From the NCBI GenBank assembly GCA_019095985.1, contig CM032663.1:14169330-14233329 (forward strand): a DNA stretch of 64,000 nt. The letters are read 5' to 3'. Positions 35,901 through 45,674 of this stretch are shown piece by piece. The first letter of the stretch is position 1. Each line of letters opens with the position of its first letter. Source of the stretch: Streblospio benedicti. Lineage: Eukaryota > Annelida > Polychaeta > Spionida > Spionidae. The position numbers and the translations under genes were made by a program. Under the pieces are notes generated by a model, which was given only the letters and a program-made list of their open reading frames with translations, was not told the origin of the DNA and ran no database searches.

Positions 35901-38900
35901 ATCTATCTCCATTTTCCACGTAGGAAGTCAAGACTCAAGAGTGACTGGTGCGTTCAGAGATATTCTGAAGAGAGCCAAAGCCAGTGGTTGAAGCTCTCCA
36001 TACGAACGACCATTCTGTGTTGTGCGTGAGGAAACTGTATATAAAGATAAAAGTGATCTAGATAAATACTTTACACAGTATTTCTGAAGCTCGACCATAC
36101 AACACACATGTCACAACACACACAGGCCTCTTACATAAAACATGTCGTTGTTATATTTACATCTGCAAGTTTTTATGTAAAAAAGCCCCGGAATCCACTA
36201 GTTGGAACCACCCCTTCCCCCTCCCAACAATTTCTCCCCAAACTTGAATCTACCACTGGACAATGAACTGACCACTATCCACTCCCTGCCCAGGCACGCA
36301 GTTCGGGCTGAGCCTGATCCTCAACGCTGAACAGTATGAGTACATGCGGGGTCCTCACAGCGACGCCGGCATCAAGGTGGGTGAGCACAAGAGAAAATAA
36401 CACGTTTACAAGCCTTGTAAACAGGAAATAAAAGTTTCTGAGCTTGTAAACAAGTTTGTTAACAGGTTGGAAACTAACCCTAACCCTACCCCATTCTCAA
36501 GTCTCAGCAAAAATCCAGGACCATTCTCACTAATTTTCTAACCATTATCATTTCACAATTTTACAATTTATCACAATTCTCAAAGCAAATTAACCCCCAT
36601 TGCCATTTCTCATAAAAAATCAAGGGCCATTTTCACGTCTCAAAATAGTTATATCTCCCCCTCATGATATGAACATGTGAAACTCTACGTTTTGCACACG
36701 TGTCCGAATCTTAAGAAAACACCATGTTTCTCTAATTTGAGAGAACGTGGTTCCCTCTCAATGTAGGACGATGATATATCACGTAACTTGATACAAAAAG
36801 GAAAGTTTTGGATGTAATTCTATGAGTCAAATCGTAGGGGAAAGCTGTGTGCCTCTAATAAGAAGACCCTGGCCAGTGGTGCACATATCCCCCTTTTTAA
36901 AATTAAAAGTAAAAACTTCATTCTGATAGAAGATGTTTTAAGCCTACAACAATATTGGAATGATATTAATCAGGGACTGATTATCTGTGTACATGTATGT
37001 ATTAGTTTCTTCCTGGTTCTTGTCAAATTTGGAATAAGGGATGATCTTTAAGAGTATGAAATGTATTTGTATGAAATATCAGTACATGTGTATAAGTCTA
37101 GAAACCTGTTCTGACATTTCTGAACGTTTCCTTACTGTCGGTCAGATGAGTATGTCTTGTAGATTCCTATACGGTAAAATATTGACTAAATTAAACTCCT
37201 TAAATCTGACTGATCTTTATTAAACTTCTACAGATGTCAGAGTACGTTTCTATAAGTGCACTGACACCATTTCAGTGAGATACATTGCAAATGTTTGGAG
37301 ATAAGCCCCAAATTCTAATTATTTAACGAATCTGAAGCCACCAATAGAGGTGTGTTCACTCAGGTGCTGCTGCACGACCCTGGAGAGTTCCCTCTTGTCC
37401 ACGACCTGGGCTTTGCTGCAGCGCCCGGCATACACACGCTTGTCGCACTCGAGAGGACTGAGGTGGGTGTGGTAGGTGGGGAGAGAAAGGGTGGGGGTGA
37501 GGGATGGTTGGTGGCGGCAGGAGAGAGTTAGAGGCTGAGACAGACAATTGCCATGCAGTTGGACGGAGTATGGAACATATTTGTTACGTTCACATTCAGT
37601 GGATAAATGCTAGAATTTGCTTCTTTCCCTATGGATTTATCGGCTTCACGCACAGATAGTTATGTTGATTCACAAAAAAGATTAAGCAATAATGATAATT
37701 TCAATTCCTCTGCATCATAACAACACACAATTAAACATGCACGAACGCATGCAAGCAACCACGTAAGCAAGCAAGCAAACAAGCACGCACGCACACAAGC
37801 AAGCAAGCAATCACACACAGAGACACAACAAATACAGAAACGGCCAAGCAAATTTGTAGACAGGCTTGTAAGCAACGCTTACAGACACAGACAACCAAAC
37901 ACACTATCAAACACACAGCCAATCACACAACCATACATTACTCTAAGTCTTGGCTGAAGTCTCACCGAATCACCCATCTCTCTCGCCTACAGACGAACAC
38001 GATGGAGCCGCCGTACGGCAAGTGTGACGCAGCCGACACCACGCCCATGTCCACGTGTCTGCTCACGTGTCGCACGCGCATGCTCAGTGACGTCTGCGGC
38101 TGTCGCGACTTCTACATGCCGCCAAACGTCACAAACGGTTTGTTTTGTTTATTTGTTTATTTGTTTGTTGTTTATTAATGAATAGTGAAATGAACAAGTA
38201 GCAGATACATAGAAAATCAAAAAACTAAATGGAAATAATATCCGAACAAATCTCGTTCACTTCCGGGAGTAAGATTGAACATTGACACTCATTTGAATAA
38301 AGTCTTTAGACAAGAAACAGGCTAGTCAGTAAAGCTATAAACCTGTGAAAAAATATCATTTCCAACATAACCCCAATCAGTTTGTTTACAAAGCAAATGC
38401 CCTCATTTGAGGGAACCTTATGCTCTTCGTGACAGGACACTTTCTTGTCTTTCAGAACCCATTGAAGTTTGTGATATGGAGTCCAAATTTGTGTGCGTAC
38501 GGGAAAAGATGAGTAAGTATATATAGTTATATGCACATTATTTTCTGCATAGGTTCGAACAGAACAGTAGGTCCATATACTTTGTTTCATAACATATGGG
38601 TCTTTTTAAGGATGAAGCAAAAAGTGCCACCATTACAAAGGTAATCCTATTAGTGAAGCATTTTACAAATATCACATGAATGGAAAGAAATAAAATCTCA
38701 CTTGTTGGACAACATTCTCATTATCAAGGTGTCATTATGGTGAGTTTCTACCGAGCATCAAGTTATCCATTATTTCAGATGACGTGATGAAACGTCAGAG
38801 CGAGTGTAACTGCCTCGTGCCGTGCTCCAGGGCCAGCTACAAGCCCAAGATGTCGTATGCTCTCCTCTCCAAGTTCAACATCGACCGCATGGTGATGAAC

Positions 38901-41900
38901 GACCCCCTGAGGCGTGCCTACGTCAACGACAAGTTTCTGCTAGCGCGAGAGCTAGCACAGCGAGTGCAGCTAGACGTTGTAGCTAAAGACGAGGCGATGC
39001 TAGACGTCATACAGCGCGATCTAGACACATTGTGGCAAGACCTGAAGGTGGTTGTTACTGCTCTGGAATCTGACGAGGCTTTTGCTCAGGCGTTTGGTAT
39101 TTTGCCTATAGTGGAGGTGGGAGACGGCTTGCTGAATAAGGATTTACAAATGATAGGTACTGGTTTTTATTGATTTTATTTTGATAGCGAGATAATGAAA
39201 GATTCTTTGATAATAGAATCCAATGCTATTTCAGTCTTGTGGTCTTCAGATCTCTAAGATCAAAGTTATTCTGGTAATATTACAAACTACATGTCATCTA
39301 TTCACTTGAATCAAGACTGATAGCACCTGCCATGATGAAGTATCTTATTCGAAACATTTCAGGAGCCCGTTTTGCAAACTTTGGCACGCTCCTCAAGCCT
39401 GTTATGACAACCGAAATCATATCCCTGGACAAATGGCTGCCGGCCGCAATGTTCAACCTGCTAGAAGTTAGCCTCACACCAGGAGAAACACCAGGAATAG
39501 CCACTAAAATAGGCACATGTTCATTCACCTACCCACTTCCGGACTACGGAGGAGACATCCGTGGGTACTTTGCAGCGCGAAAGAAACGTAGTCATGTCCC
39601 GGAATCTCCAGCCGCCAAGGTCTTCTTCGGTGTAGAAAATGCAGAGTACGAAAAGGTCAAGACGGTCAGTGACTGCAACGATTATCTGTCACTCAAGCAG
39701 GATCTCGCACAAGTTCTAGCAAACATTCGCCCGGCTCTAGAAGCAGACAAACAGCACATAGAACAGATTTACGCTGCTTGGGATGCGCTCTTTGCAGATG
39801 CCTTTAGAAATACATACCGATCGCCAACCGACCTTCCCAAATATACTCAATGCATTGACGTATTGGATTACTTGAAAGACACATTGTTTGTTGAAATCGA
39901 CACGTTGGTAGCCCAACTGACAGCCTTTCAGGCAGCTAGCAACGATGGAGAAGTGATGGCAGCTCTGTCTGGAATGCTGGGCGTCCTCAGCACTACTGGG
40001 TTAGTTGAAACCGCTGCCTATACAGCCCAAGGCAAGCTCTATCTCAACTGTTACTGGGTTTACTTTGACCTAATGAGCGAGAACGACGAAGGCAGAGACT
40101 ACGGCCTCATGAAACTCACCCAGCTAGAGTTCACGAATGCTTACCTCGCTTACCCGGGCATCAAAACGAGCTTTTCCAACCTGCACTCGTACGTCAAGGA
40201 GATGTATGATGTCATGAAGGACAACATTCTGCCAGCAATGGATATCATCAATACCTACCGCTCAAGAAATGCAACAAAGAAAGAGCTTGCTTCAGTGTTT
40301 GACTCCATCTCTTTACAGAAGGCGTTTGTGGATTTGGTTTCCCTGGGCGTAGAGTTTATTTCAGGCAGCAGGGAGTTCAAACAGAGGCTTGAGAGTGTTT
40401 TCCACAACATAAAAACTGGACACATTTACGCGTTCAGCTTCACTCTGCCAGTGGTCGACACCACTGCTCTTTGGCAACTGAATTTTGTGAAACATGCGCA
40501 ATCAAAGAGTATACCCAGCATCAACGGAATTCTGGCCCAAATGTCCGCAGATCCCAGCAAGGTATAAAGAATTACCATTAATTCTGCTAAACATATTACA
40601 TTGAATAAGATATACTGCTTTTCCATGCTATTTTACAACATTAGATGTTTTATAATTGTGGTCTCTGTCAACGACTTAAACTTAGTAATCTGTATGTTTA
40701 ACTACTTGTGAAAAGTAATGCATTTGAGAGAAACGACTTGTTTTCGTCAATAGGACAAACGAAAGAGCTTGTATGCTCTAATGAGATATGTAATGCTAAG
40801 TCTACTAGTTAACAATGTTAATGTACAGATTTCTCTGATTCTAGTTGGCTACACTTTATGCCATTGTCAATATTAACAGAATAAAACCAAACACCGCGTA
40901 AATGTACAGTATACTGGAGTATGTTGTAAATTTGTGGACATTACATTACAAAACGGCACCTTACAAATTAGAGCAAGTAACAAGGTTATAAACCATAGAG
41001 CAGACACTTACTAGTATATTCCTTCAGCCAGTTCACTCAGTGGTCCAAATTTATAAGCTCTATTGTAATGCAACACTGAATTTACAGTAGAACTTTTCTA
41101 TTTGGACCACTGAGTGGACTGGCTGAAGAAATGTATTAGCAAGTGCCTTTTCTATGGTTTATAACCTTGTTACAACGCACGTACTCAGCATAGGCAGATC
41201 CAGGTAGCGCGCCCCCTTTTCTCACCAAAATACTTCATTTTCATAGGGTTTTCTACACGACAGCCATCCACTGCGCGTACGAAACCCATGAAATCCCCTT
41301 CCAAAAACTTGGATCTGCAATTGCTCAGCAAAAGTGAGTTAAAAAATACACATCCCAGTAAATCACCTATTGCCGTTGGCCTCCCCCGCAGTCGCTGGTG
41401 CTGTACCAGATGTTCCTCGCCACCATGGAGCATTCGTACACGCTGGCCGTGGACTCTCTCCGCCATCGTCTGCCACTGGAGATAGACAAGCTGCTCAAGG
41501 CGTACCACGTGATGCTCGAGGGGCTGCTCGTGTACGCGGACGATAGCAGGATGAACGAAGCCTTCTTCATGTGAGTATGCGGGTGGAAAACATTGCATGA
41601 AGTGTAGCTTGATGTGAGAAAAGCGTGCAGTTTTGGTAAGAGCGAGATGAATGATGCCTTTTTTATGTAAGTTTGTGGGCTAATAACATTGCATGATGTC
41701 CAGCTTGATGTGAGAAAAGTTCATAAGTTTCATAACTGCAGGATGCATGAGGTCTTGTTCATGTGAGAATGTGTGTGGGTTGATTGATAGCATTGCATGA
41801 CTTGCAGCTTGATGCGGGCTAAGTGCAGTTCAAATTTTCTTAACAGCAAGATGAAAGTGGCTTTCTTTGTGTGAGTACAAGTATCTGGTATTGCATAGTT

Positions 41901-42538
41901 CTCATATGAGCATAAACTGTGAACATGGCGTGTTAGCATTGAATGACATGCACTGCAATGACTCTGTGGAATGGCAACTTCATGCACAAACATGCCTTTG
42001 CATGCTGCAGGGAGAACATCGTGCAGTTGGACGTGTACTACAAGGACCTGAGCTTCACCAAGGTGACAGTCACCGAGGAACTCAGTTTCGTCAGTCTTCT
42101 AGGAGAGGTGATGAAAGTGTATTCTATATGCAGTTTCTATCAATGACAGCATAGATTAGTCAAACCATTAGCTTAGCTTACGGCAGAAGCTGTCATGTGA
42201 TGCATTGAGTTGGTGACTACCATTCCCACCGCATTCAACGTTAATCCCTTAGAGCTACATTGCTATGCATCATTGAAAGATCAAAGCAAGGATTGGGTTT
42301 TTCACACAATTCTTTATATAACATATCCATTAGAATATCATTAATCATCTCAAATGTCTTAACTGGATGAAATTTTCTTATGCAGATTGGCGGTTTCATG
42401 GGCCTACTGTGTGGCATGAGCGTCCTCACGATCTGTGAGATCATCGACTTTATCATCTTCCGCTCCGTCAAGGAGTGTGGACTGCAAAGGTTAAAGAAGA
42501 AGACGAAGAAGCAGAAGCAGCAAGTGCTCAAGACATAG
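26982..42538 (+). CDS. ASIC-like DEG/ENaC cation channel with a ~500-residue extracellular insertion
   Basis: Fifteen exons join in frame to about 1040 residues: 26982-27080, 27790-27968, 32760-32811, 33085-33200, 33585-33746, 34784-34908, 36294-36376, 37364-37462, 37993-38137, 38456-38512, 38779-39156, 39363-40561, 41392-41570, 42011-42107, 42386-42538. Family marks in order: the gating HG (79-80), TM1 (about 93-112), FPAVTLCN with C143, CYTFN (227-231), LLHDPGEFPLV and LGFAAAPGIHT, cysteine-rich thumb/palm, C-N-C-L-V-P-C (382-388), ENIVQLDVYYKDL (about 959-971), and TM2 with the G-M-S filter (1000-1002) and a basic tail. Ordinary family members have 500-700 residues. The excess lies between the palm cysteines and the TM2 strand, the ASIC knuckle: mostly helical, four cysteines, an RKKR site at 571-574, and about 50% GC3 against about 87% in the preceding exon part. 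No frame breaks were seen. The first exon is the least certain. Confidence 0.9.
27151..27272. mobile_element. MITE fragment (CAGTAGAACC family) in DEG/ENaC intron 1
   Basis: AAGACCGCCC, GAGGTCTCAATAGAGG and the right terminus GGTCTTAAATGGAGGTTCTAC followed by TGTA match the family. Confidence 0.65.
27431..27720. mobile_element. Second MITE-family copy in DEG/ENaC intron 1
   Basis: It begins CCTACAGCAGAACATTCAA, a decayed terminus, and contains repeated AGACCACC and AAGAGCACC blocks in the family's order. The right end is unclear and runs up to the next exon. Confidence 0.55.
28281..28573. mobile_element. MITE with GGGAACGATCATAAAT terminal inverted repeats
   Basis: TAGGGAACGATCATAAATAA at the left and ATTTATGATCGTTCCCTTAT at the right are inverted copies. 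The inner arms also pair: CGATACCCTGGGGGTCGTCC against GGACGACCCTCCCCGGTATC. No coding capacity. It lies in DEG/ENaC intron 2. Confidence 0.8.
29274..29640. mobile_element. Element with GGCGGATCCAG terminus
   Basis: CAGGGGCGGATCCAGCATTT at the left and CCCCCCAAATCTGCCCCTG at about 29619-29637 on the right are inverted. This is the same broad terminus type as the GGCAGATCCAGG elements elsewhere in the gene. Confidence 0.5.
29640..30530. repeat. G-rich degenerate minisatellite
   Basis: Dozens of irregular units mix CTTGAGAGAA(G/A)G, GGGGGGGCTTGTGAGTATAT and GGCTGAGGGG over about 900 bases, ending in GTGCGCGCGCG(TG)n and GGTGGTGGTGG. Many G runs of four or more are on the plus strand. It lies in the non-template strand of DEG/ENaC intron 2. 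Confidence 0.75.
30900..31190. mobile_element. MITE copy (CAGTAGAACC family)
   Basis: The left terminus is CAGTAGAGACTCAAATTCAG and the right carries GTAGAACCTCACTAG. Inside are AAGACCATATTTCATAGAGA and related blocks. Confidence 0.55.
31552..31735. mobile_element. MITE copy (CAGTAGAACC family)
   Basis: It begins TACTGTAGAACCCCAAATTA and continues with ATGAGACCACGTCTATAGTA and GCACGGTCCCAAAGC, ending GGGTGGTCTTATTAG. The right terminus is decayed. Confidence 0.65.
32503..32640 (+). mobile_element. Second SINE family, fragment
   Basis: GGACTCGTGGCCAGAGAGTCG and GGGTGGGTGTTGAGCAG match the copy at 49866-49965, where the box B is clearer. Here the box B is lost. Confidence 0.45.
32940..33035. 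mobile_element. MITE right-end fragment (CAGTAGAACC family)
   Basis: GGGACCGTGAAAATTGCTCG, GGCGGTCTCAATAGAG and GGTCTTAATAGGAGGCTTTTA match the right half of the family. It ends 50 bases before exon 4 of the DEG/ENaC gene. Confidence 0.55.
33225..33411. mobile_element. MITE with GGCAGATCCAGG termini
   Basis: TAGGCAGATCCAGGGG at the left pairs with AAACCTGGATCTGC at the right. It sits 24 bases after the end of DEG/ENaC exon 4. Confidence 0.65.
34363..34726. mobile_element. Composite element: CAGGGACGGA termini with internal repeats
   Basis: CAGGGACGGATCC at the left and GAGTCCGTCCCTG at the right are inverted. Inside are the TACTTCATTTTCATAGGG block and an AAAACCTGGATCTGC end of the GGCAGATCCAGG family, then about four copies of a unit containing CTCAAAATTTGAAAATTAGC (34600-34710). 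At least two elements are mixed here. Confidence 0.65.
37730..37930. repeat. Low-complexity AAGCAAGC/CACA-rich tract
   Basis: Irregular AAGCAAGCAAGCAAAC and CACGCACGCACACAAGC units in DEG/ENaC intron 8. Open frames across it are artefacts of composition. Confidence 0.6.
40977..41173. mobile_element. Fold-back element in DEG/ENaC intron 12
   Basis: GTAACAAGGTTATAAACCAT at the left and ATGGTTTATAACCTTGTTAC at the right are perfect inverted copies, and the arms continue inward (CAGCCAGTTCACTCAGTGGT against ACCACTGAGTGGACTGGCTG). Arms are about 75 bases. It lies in the intron that follows the composition-shifted insertion exon. Confidence 0.8.
41189..41318. mobile_element. MITE with CATAGGCAGATCCAGG terminus
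   Basis: CATAGGCAGATCCAGG at the left and AAACTTGGATCTGC at the right, with the family's AAAATACTTCATTTTCATAG block between. It starts 15 bases after the fold-back element and ends 73 bases before exon 13. Confidence 0.75.
41540..41875 (+). repeat. Four tandem copies of an exon end with its splice donor
   Basis: The end of DEG/ENaC exon 13 (ATGAACGAAGCCTTCTTCAT|GTGAGT, donor at 41571) is followed by three decayed copies at about 41647-41670, 41742-41766 and 41852-41875: ATGAATGATGCCTTTTTTAT|GTAAGT, ATGCATGAGGTCTTGTTCAT|GTGAGA and ATGAAAGTGGCTTTCTTTGT|GTGAGT. The spacers also repeat (ACATTGCATGA, AGCTTGATGTGAGAAAAG). Units are 95-110 bases. Only the first donor gives an open product with the next exon; the others lie beyond in-frame stops. 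Confidence 0.8.
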
Positions 42539-43049
42539 TCTCTCACAGGAATTATGTACCTCAAGTTATGTACTATTATATAGTATAGGTGTTCATTATT
42601 CAATGTCTAATTGATGTTGCATTATGCCAGGACTTTATCTAAGTGTATGCACCTTTGATATGGAGTTAGTACAGTGCACAAGTGCAGTCAGGCCCGTAGG
42701 AAGCAAAATGATTGGTCAGGCTATGATTGAATTATTGAATATCATTTCTTTCTCCAACACAAATTATTGGTCAGGCCATGGCCTTAACCCTTATAGACTA
42801 TTAGCCCTTCCTTCGGGCCTGGCAGTGACGATTACACTTTTATTTTATAGAATGTGTATATGTAGATGTTTATATTTTTATACCAATTTATGCATATTCT
42901 ATCATTAAGAAATAATGCATTGAATGTTCATGTTTGAATATAGCCACAAATTTGTAGTTAAATATCTGGCCTTGTTTTGACAATATTCCAATATGGGACA
43001 AGTTTGAGGCGGGAATTCTGAGGGGAATTCCTTCAGCGGCTTTAACTTT
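42539..43049. other. DEG/ENaC 3' UTR and intergenic DNA
   Basis: No supported gene and no clear polyadenylation signal. It runs into the left copy of the duplicated block. Confidence 0.45.
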
Positions 43050-44990
43050 AAAAGCACAGTCAGACTCACATAGGTAGTCATGTGAGGCACCTTATTTATC
43101 ACATGATGCTCGTCTGTAATTATATAATGCATTTGTGGAAGAATTAATACTCATGTAATGACTGTATTCATATTGAATATAAAATGATAAGACATGAGCT
43201 TCATGGGTTTAGGTTGTATTGAAACGATCAAACAAACAGTACAGTCGCGTTGCAAGAGGACGTTGTGAATACGGCTTCGATTTCAACTGGTACTTTCAAG
43301 CTTCTAATTTTACAGTGTAAGTTCAAATGTATCAATTCTCTGTAATGTATGCCATGAATCCAATTCCTAATGATATGTTTGTTTAAAGTTATATTACTAA
43401 TATCGCTGAATATTTATGTGAATTGAGGGTTTCAAAATGGCGCGCCAGAAAACTAAATATTTATCTGCGACACCACCATCAAAATGGTCGCTGTTAGTTC
43501 CGGGTAATTTAAACTAACACGACTTAAAGGTCATTTTTAAGTATCATTTTTCGTATGTCAAGTGTGGAAAGAATTGTCTTGATGGGAATACGTGTGAGGA
43601 TTATGAATCTGTAATCAGAGTTTAGTTAGCTTGGGAATTGACGAAGTTATGGGTCTTAACAAACTGTTAATCAAAATAGCAGACGATCAGTGACTGAAGT
43701 AAACTTGCGAACTTCATATGTACACCCCAAACAGATGTATTTACTTCATTTTCCAATATCACGTGCAATACACATTTAATATGAAATAGCATGAAATGCG
43801 GTAAATGGACACATAGCGGAAGTGACCATCAACTTTCGTGTCTCAAAAGTAAATAAAAAAGACGAGTGTGCATCTTAACTACGCAACTTGGAAGTGAAGT
43901 ATATACAGCCAGGGGAGGATGGGTGTCACTTTAGAGAGACATGATGTATAGTATATCACGCTCATTTGAAGGGTTATACACACTTGGAACACTACTGGAT
44001 TGGCAAAATTATAATGAATTAAAATTTAAATTAATGAACTTCTAACAAACGATGTAGTGTTGCGTCAAAGAATGTGCAGTGTATATGTCAATATACTATT
44101 ATTTGTGCCAGCACCTACATGTATTTACACTATATATGTGCACACATACCATGCGGGATAAATGAAAATGTCACATTCATGCTAAAAAGTTGTATTTTTA
44201 CAAGGCCACAAAATGTTGTATCTGAATGCTACCACGAGCTCAAAAAATAAAATTAGATATACTAAACTGAATTGCTAAATGTGAACGGAGTAAGAAAATA
44301 ATTAATAATACATGATCTGTATTGAATACATGTTTATACATATGAAATATAAATGCTAACAAAATCTATACTCATGTTTTTTTTTCTATTAGCTTAGCCC
44401 TTTACAGAATGTAAATCTCAATTGAATGTTTTGACATAATCTTAATTATTCGAATGTTTATTCACAAACGCGCCGGGTGTGCCAAAATGAATTACTGTTT
44501 ATTTTTGTTCAACATGTCAACTTACAAGCCACCTAAAAACAACTTTTGTCTGTGAACATATTCAATGAATTAATGTTTTTTAAGACATTCGTAAAATTTC
44601 CCCAAAGTATGTACGCTATATGTAATGAACATGTATTATAAAAATATAAAAAGGATACATGAGAGCATGGTAAACGAACCCAAAACGAATGTAGTCAAAT
44701 AAAAGAAACCAATTAACATTAATTCTTTAAGGAAAATTTGAGCTTAAATTTTAGAAGTATTACACAGAAGACTACTTATCAGGAGTGTTATCTTTTTACC
44801 CATTTAAATTCACATTTTCACTTGTCAACTCTCATATCTAGTTTATTACTTCATTTTCTAATTTTGATATGTAGTAGCAATAATAATTGCTGTAAACACG
44901 ATAGTAACAAATGGACAAGACAATTCGGATGAAGACATGCAGTAACATTAATCATGGCTTTACTAATGATCTTCTATCTTAATATTAGCC
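43050..44990. repeat. Duplicated block, copy A
   Basis: Long stretches match 45675-47505 in the same order and orientation: ATGATGCTCGTCTGTAATTA, CAAGAGGACGTTGTGA, GATGTAGTGTTGCGTCAAAG, AACATTGAATG-type AT-rich parts, CCGGGTGTGCCAAAATGAAT and CAGGAGTGTTATCTTTTTAC. Divergence by eye is about 15-25% with indels. No convincing protein is encoded in either copy. Confidence 0.8.
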
Positions 44991-45004
44991 ATGTCAATTA
45001 TCAC

Positions 45005-45240
45005 CATACACTCACCCACCCTTTAGTGCCATTCTTGACAACATTTTGCACACTATAAATTGTACCTTAGTCTTGTCTTAGAATGCATTATGGTTTACTG
45101 AAGGACGTAGGCCTTATAGTATTATTCCATTCACGTTGAGTGTAGCATCTGCTGCATTTGATTCCTCAACATCAAAGTTGAACACATATTCATATTATCG
45201 AGAGGGATAATAATAATAAGAGTGCAATAGTCACACAATT
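45005..45240 (+). promoter_or_regulatory. Conserved upstream region of PAH mini-gene 1
   Basis: This segment aligns with 50640-50867 upstream of PAH mini-gene 2: CTTAGTCTTGTCTTAGAATG, GTTTACTGAAG, ACACATATTCATATTAT, AGAGGGATAATAATAAT and the bases just before the ATG (AATAGTCACACAATT). Shared upstream sequence is what a duplication carrying its own promoter would leave. Promoter function is inferred. Confidence 0.45.
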
Positions 45241-45477
45241 ATGGCCGATGAGAATCCGATTAGCGAGTTTTGTATGGAATATCTTCAAAGAGTAAACTCA
45301 CGTATAGGACAAAGAGCCTATGAAGAATTTGCATCAAACTTCAGATTACAGCGTGAAGGACGTATTGAGAAATCCCAACTCATCAGAAGGACAGAGGTAT
45401 TACTTGCAGGCCACCCTGATCTTGTCCAAGAATTTTATGATTTAATTAATCAGGCTGTTAATAAGGGCAAAATGTGA
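45241..45477 (+). CDS. Stand-alone Sin3-type PAH domain mini-protein 1
   Basis: An intronless frame of 78 residues. Almost all of it matches one paired amphipathic helix repeat of Sin3: YLQRVNSRIGQRAYEEF for the first helix pair and IRRTEVLLAGHPDLVQEF for the second, with the GHPDL signature intact. Sin3 itself has three or four such repeats plus a large HDAC-binding region, all absent here. PAH repeats bind short amphipathic helices of transcription factors, so a lone repeat could compete with Sin3; that is inference. It starts MADENPISEF; the ATG is preceded by a region conserved with the second copy. A paralogue lies at 50868-51101. Confidence 0.75.
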   Translation: MADENPISEFCMEYLQRVNSRIGQRAYEEFASNFRLQREGRIEKSQLIRRTEVLLAGHPDLVQEFYDLINQAVNKGKM

Positions 45478-45674
45478 TAACTACTATCGATATCGCTAAA
45501 CCTATTATGGAAGACATTTACCCATAATGACCAAATGGATCAACTATGTCAACCATACAGCATGTGAAGGAGTATTGAAGACTTGAATTTCTATCTTATC
45601 AGACAGCCCGGTGTGACTTCTTATTCTTTTGTTTTCACATTTTTAAACCAATTTCAATATATATATTTCATTTT

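Noticed and set aside
39332-39362. Independent gene starting at ATG 39332 in the large exon
   Set aside because: A splice acceptor at 39361-39362 joins the exon in phase to the preceding channel exon, and the sequence before it is intronic.
42241-42603. 120-codon minus-strand frame
   Set aside because: It is antisense to the TM2 exon of the DEG/ENaC gene (42386-42538).
44738-44932. 64-codon frame in duplicated block A
   Set aside because: The corresponding part of block B is not open, so no protein-level constraint is visible.
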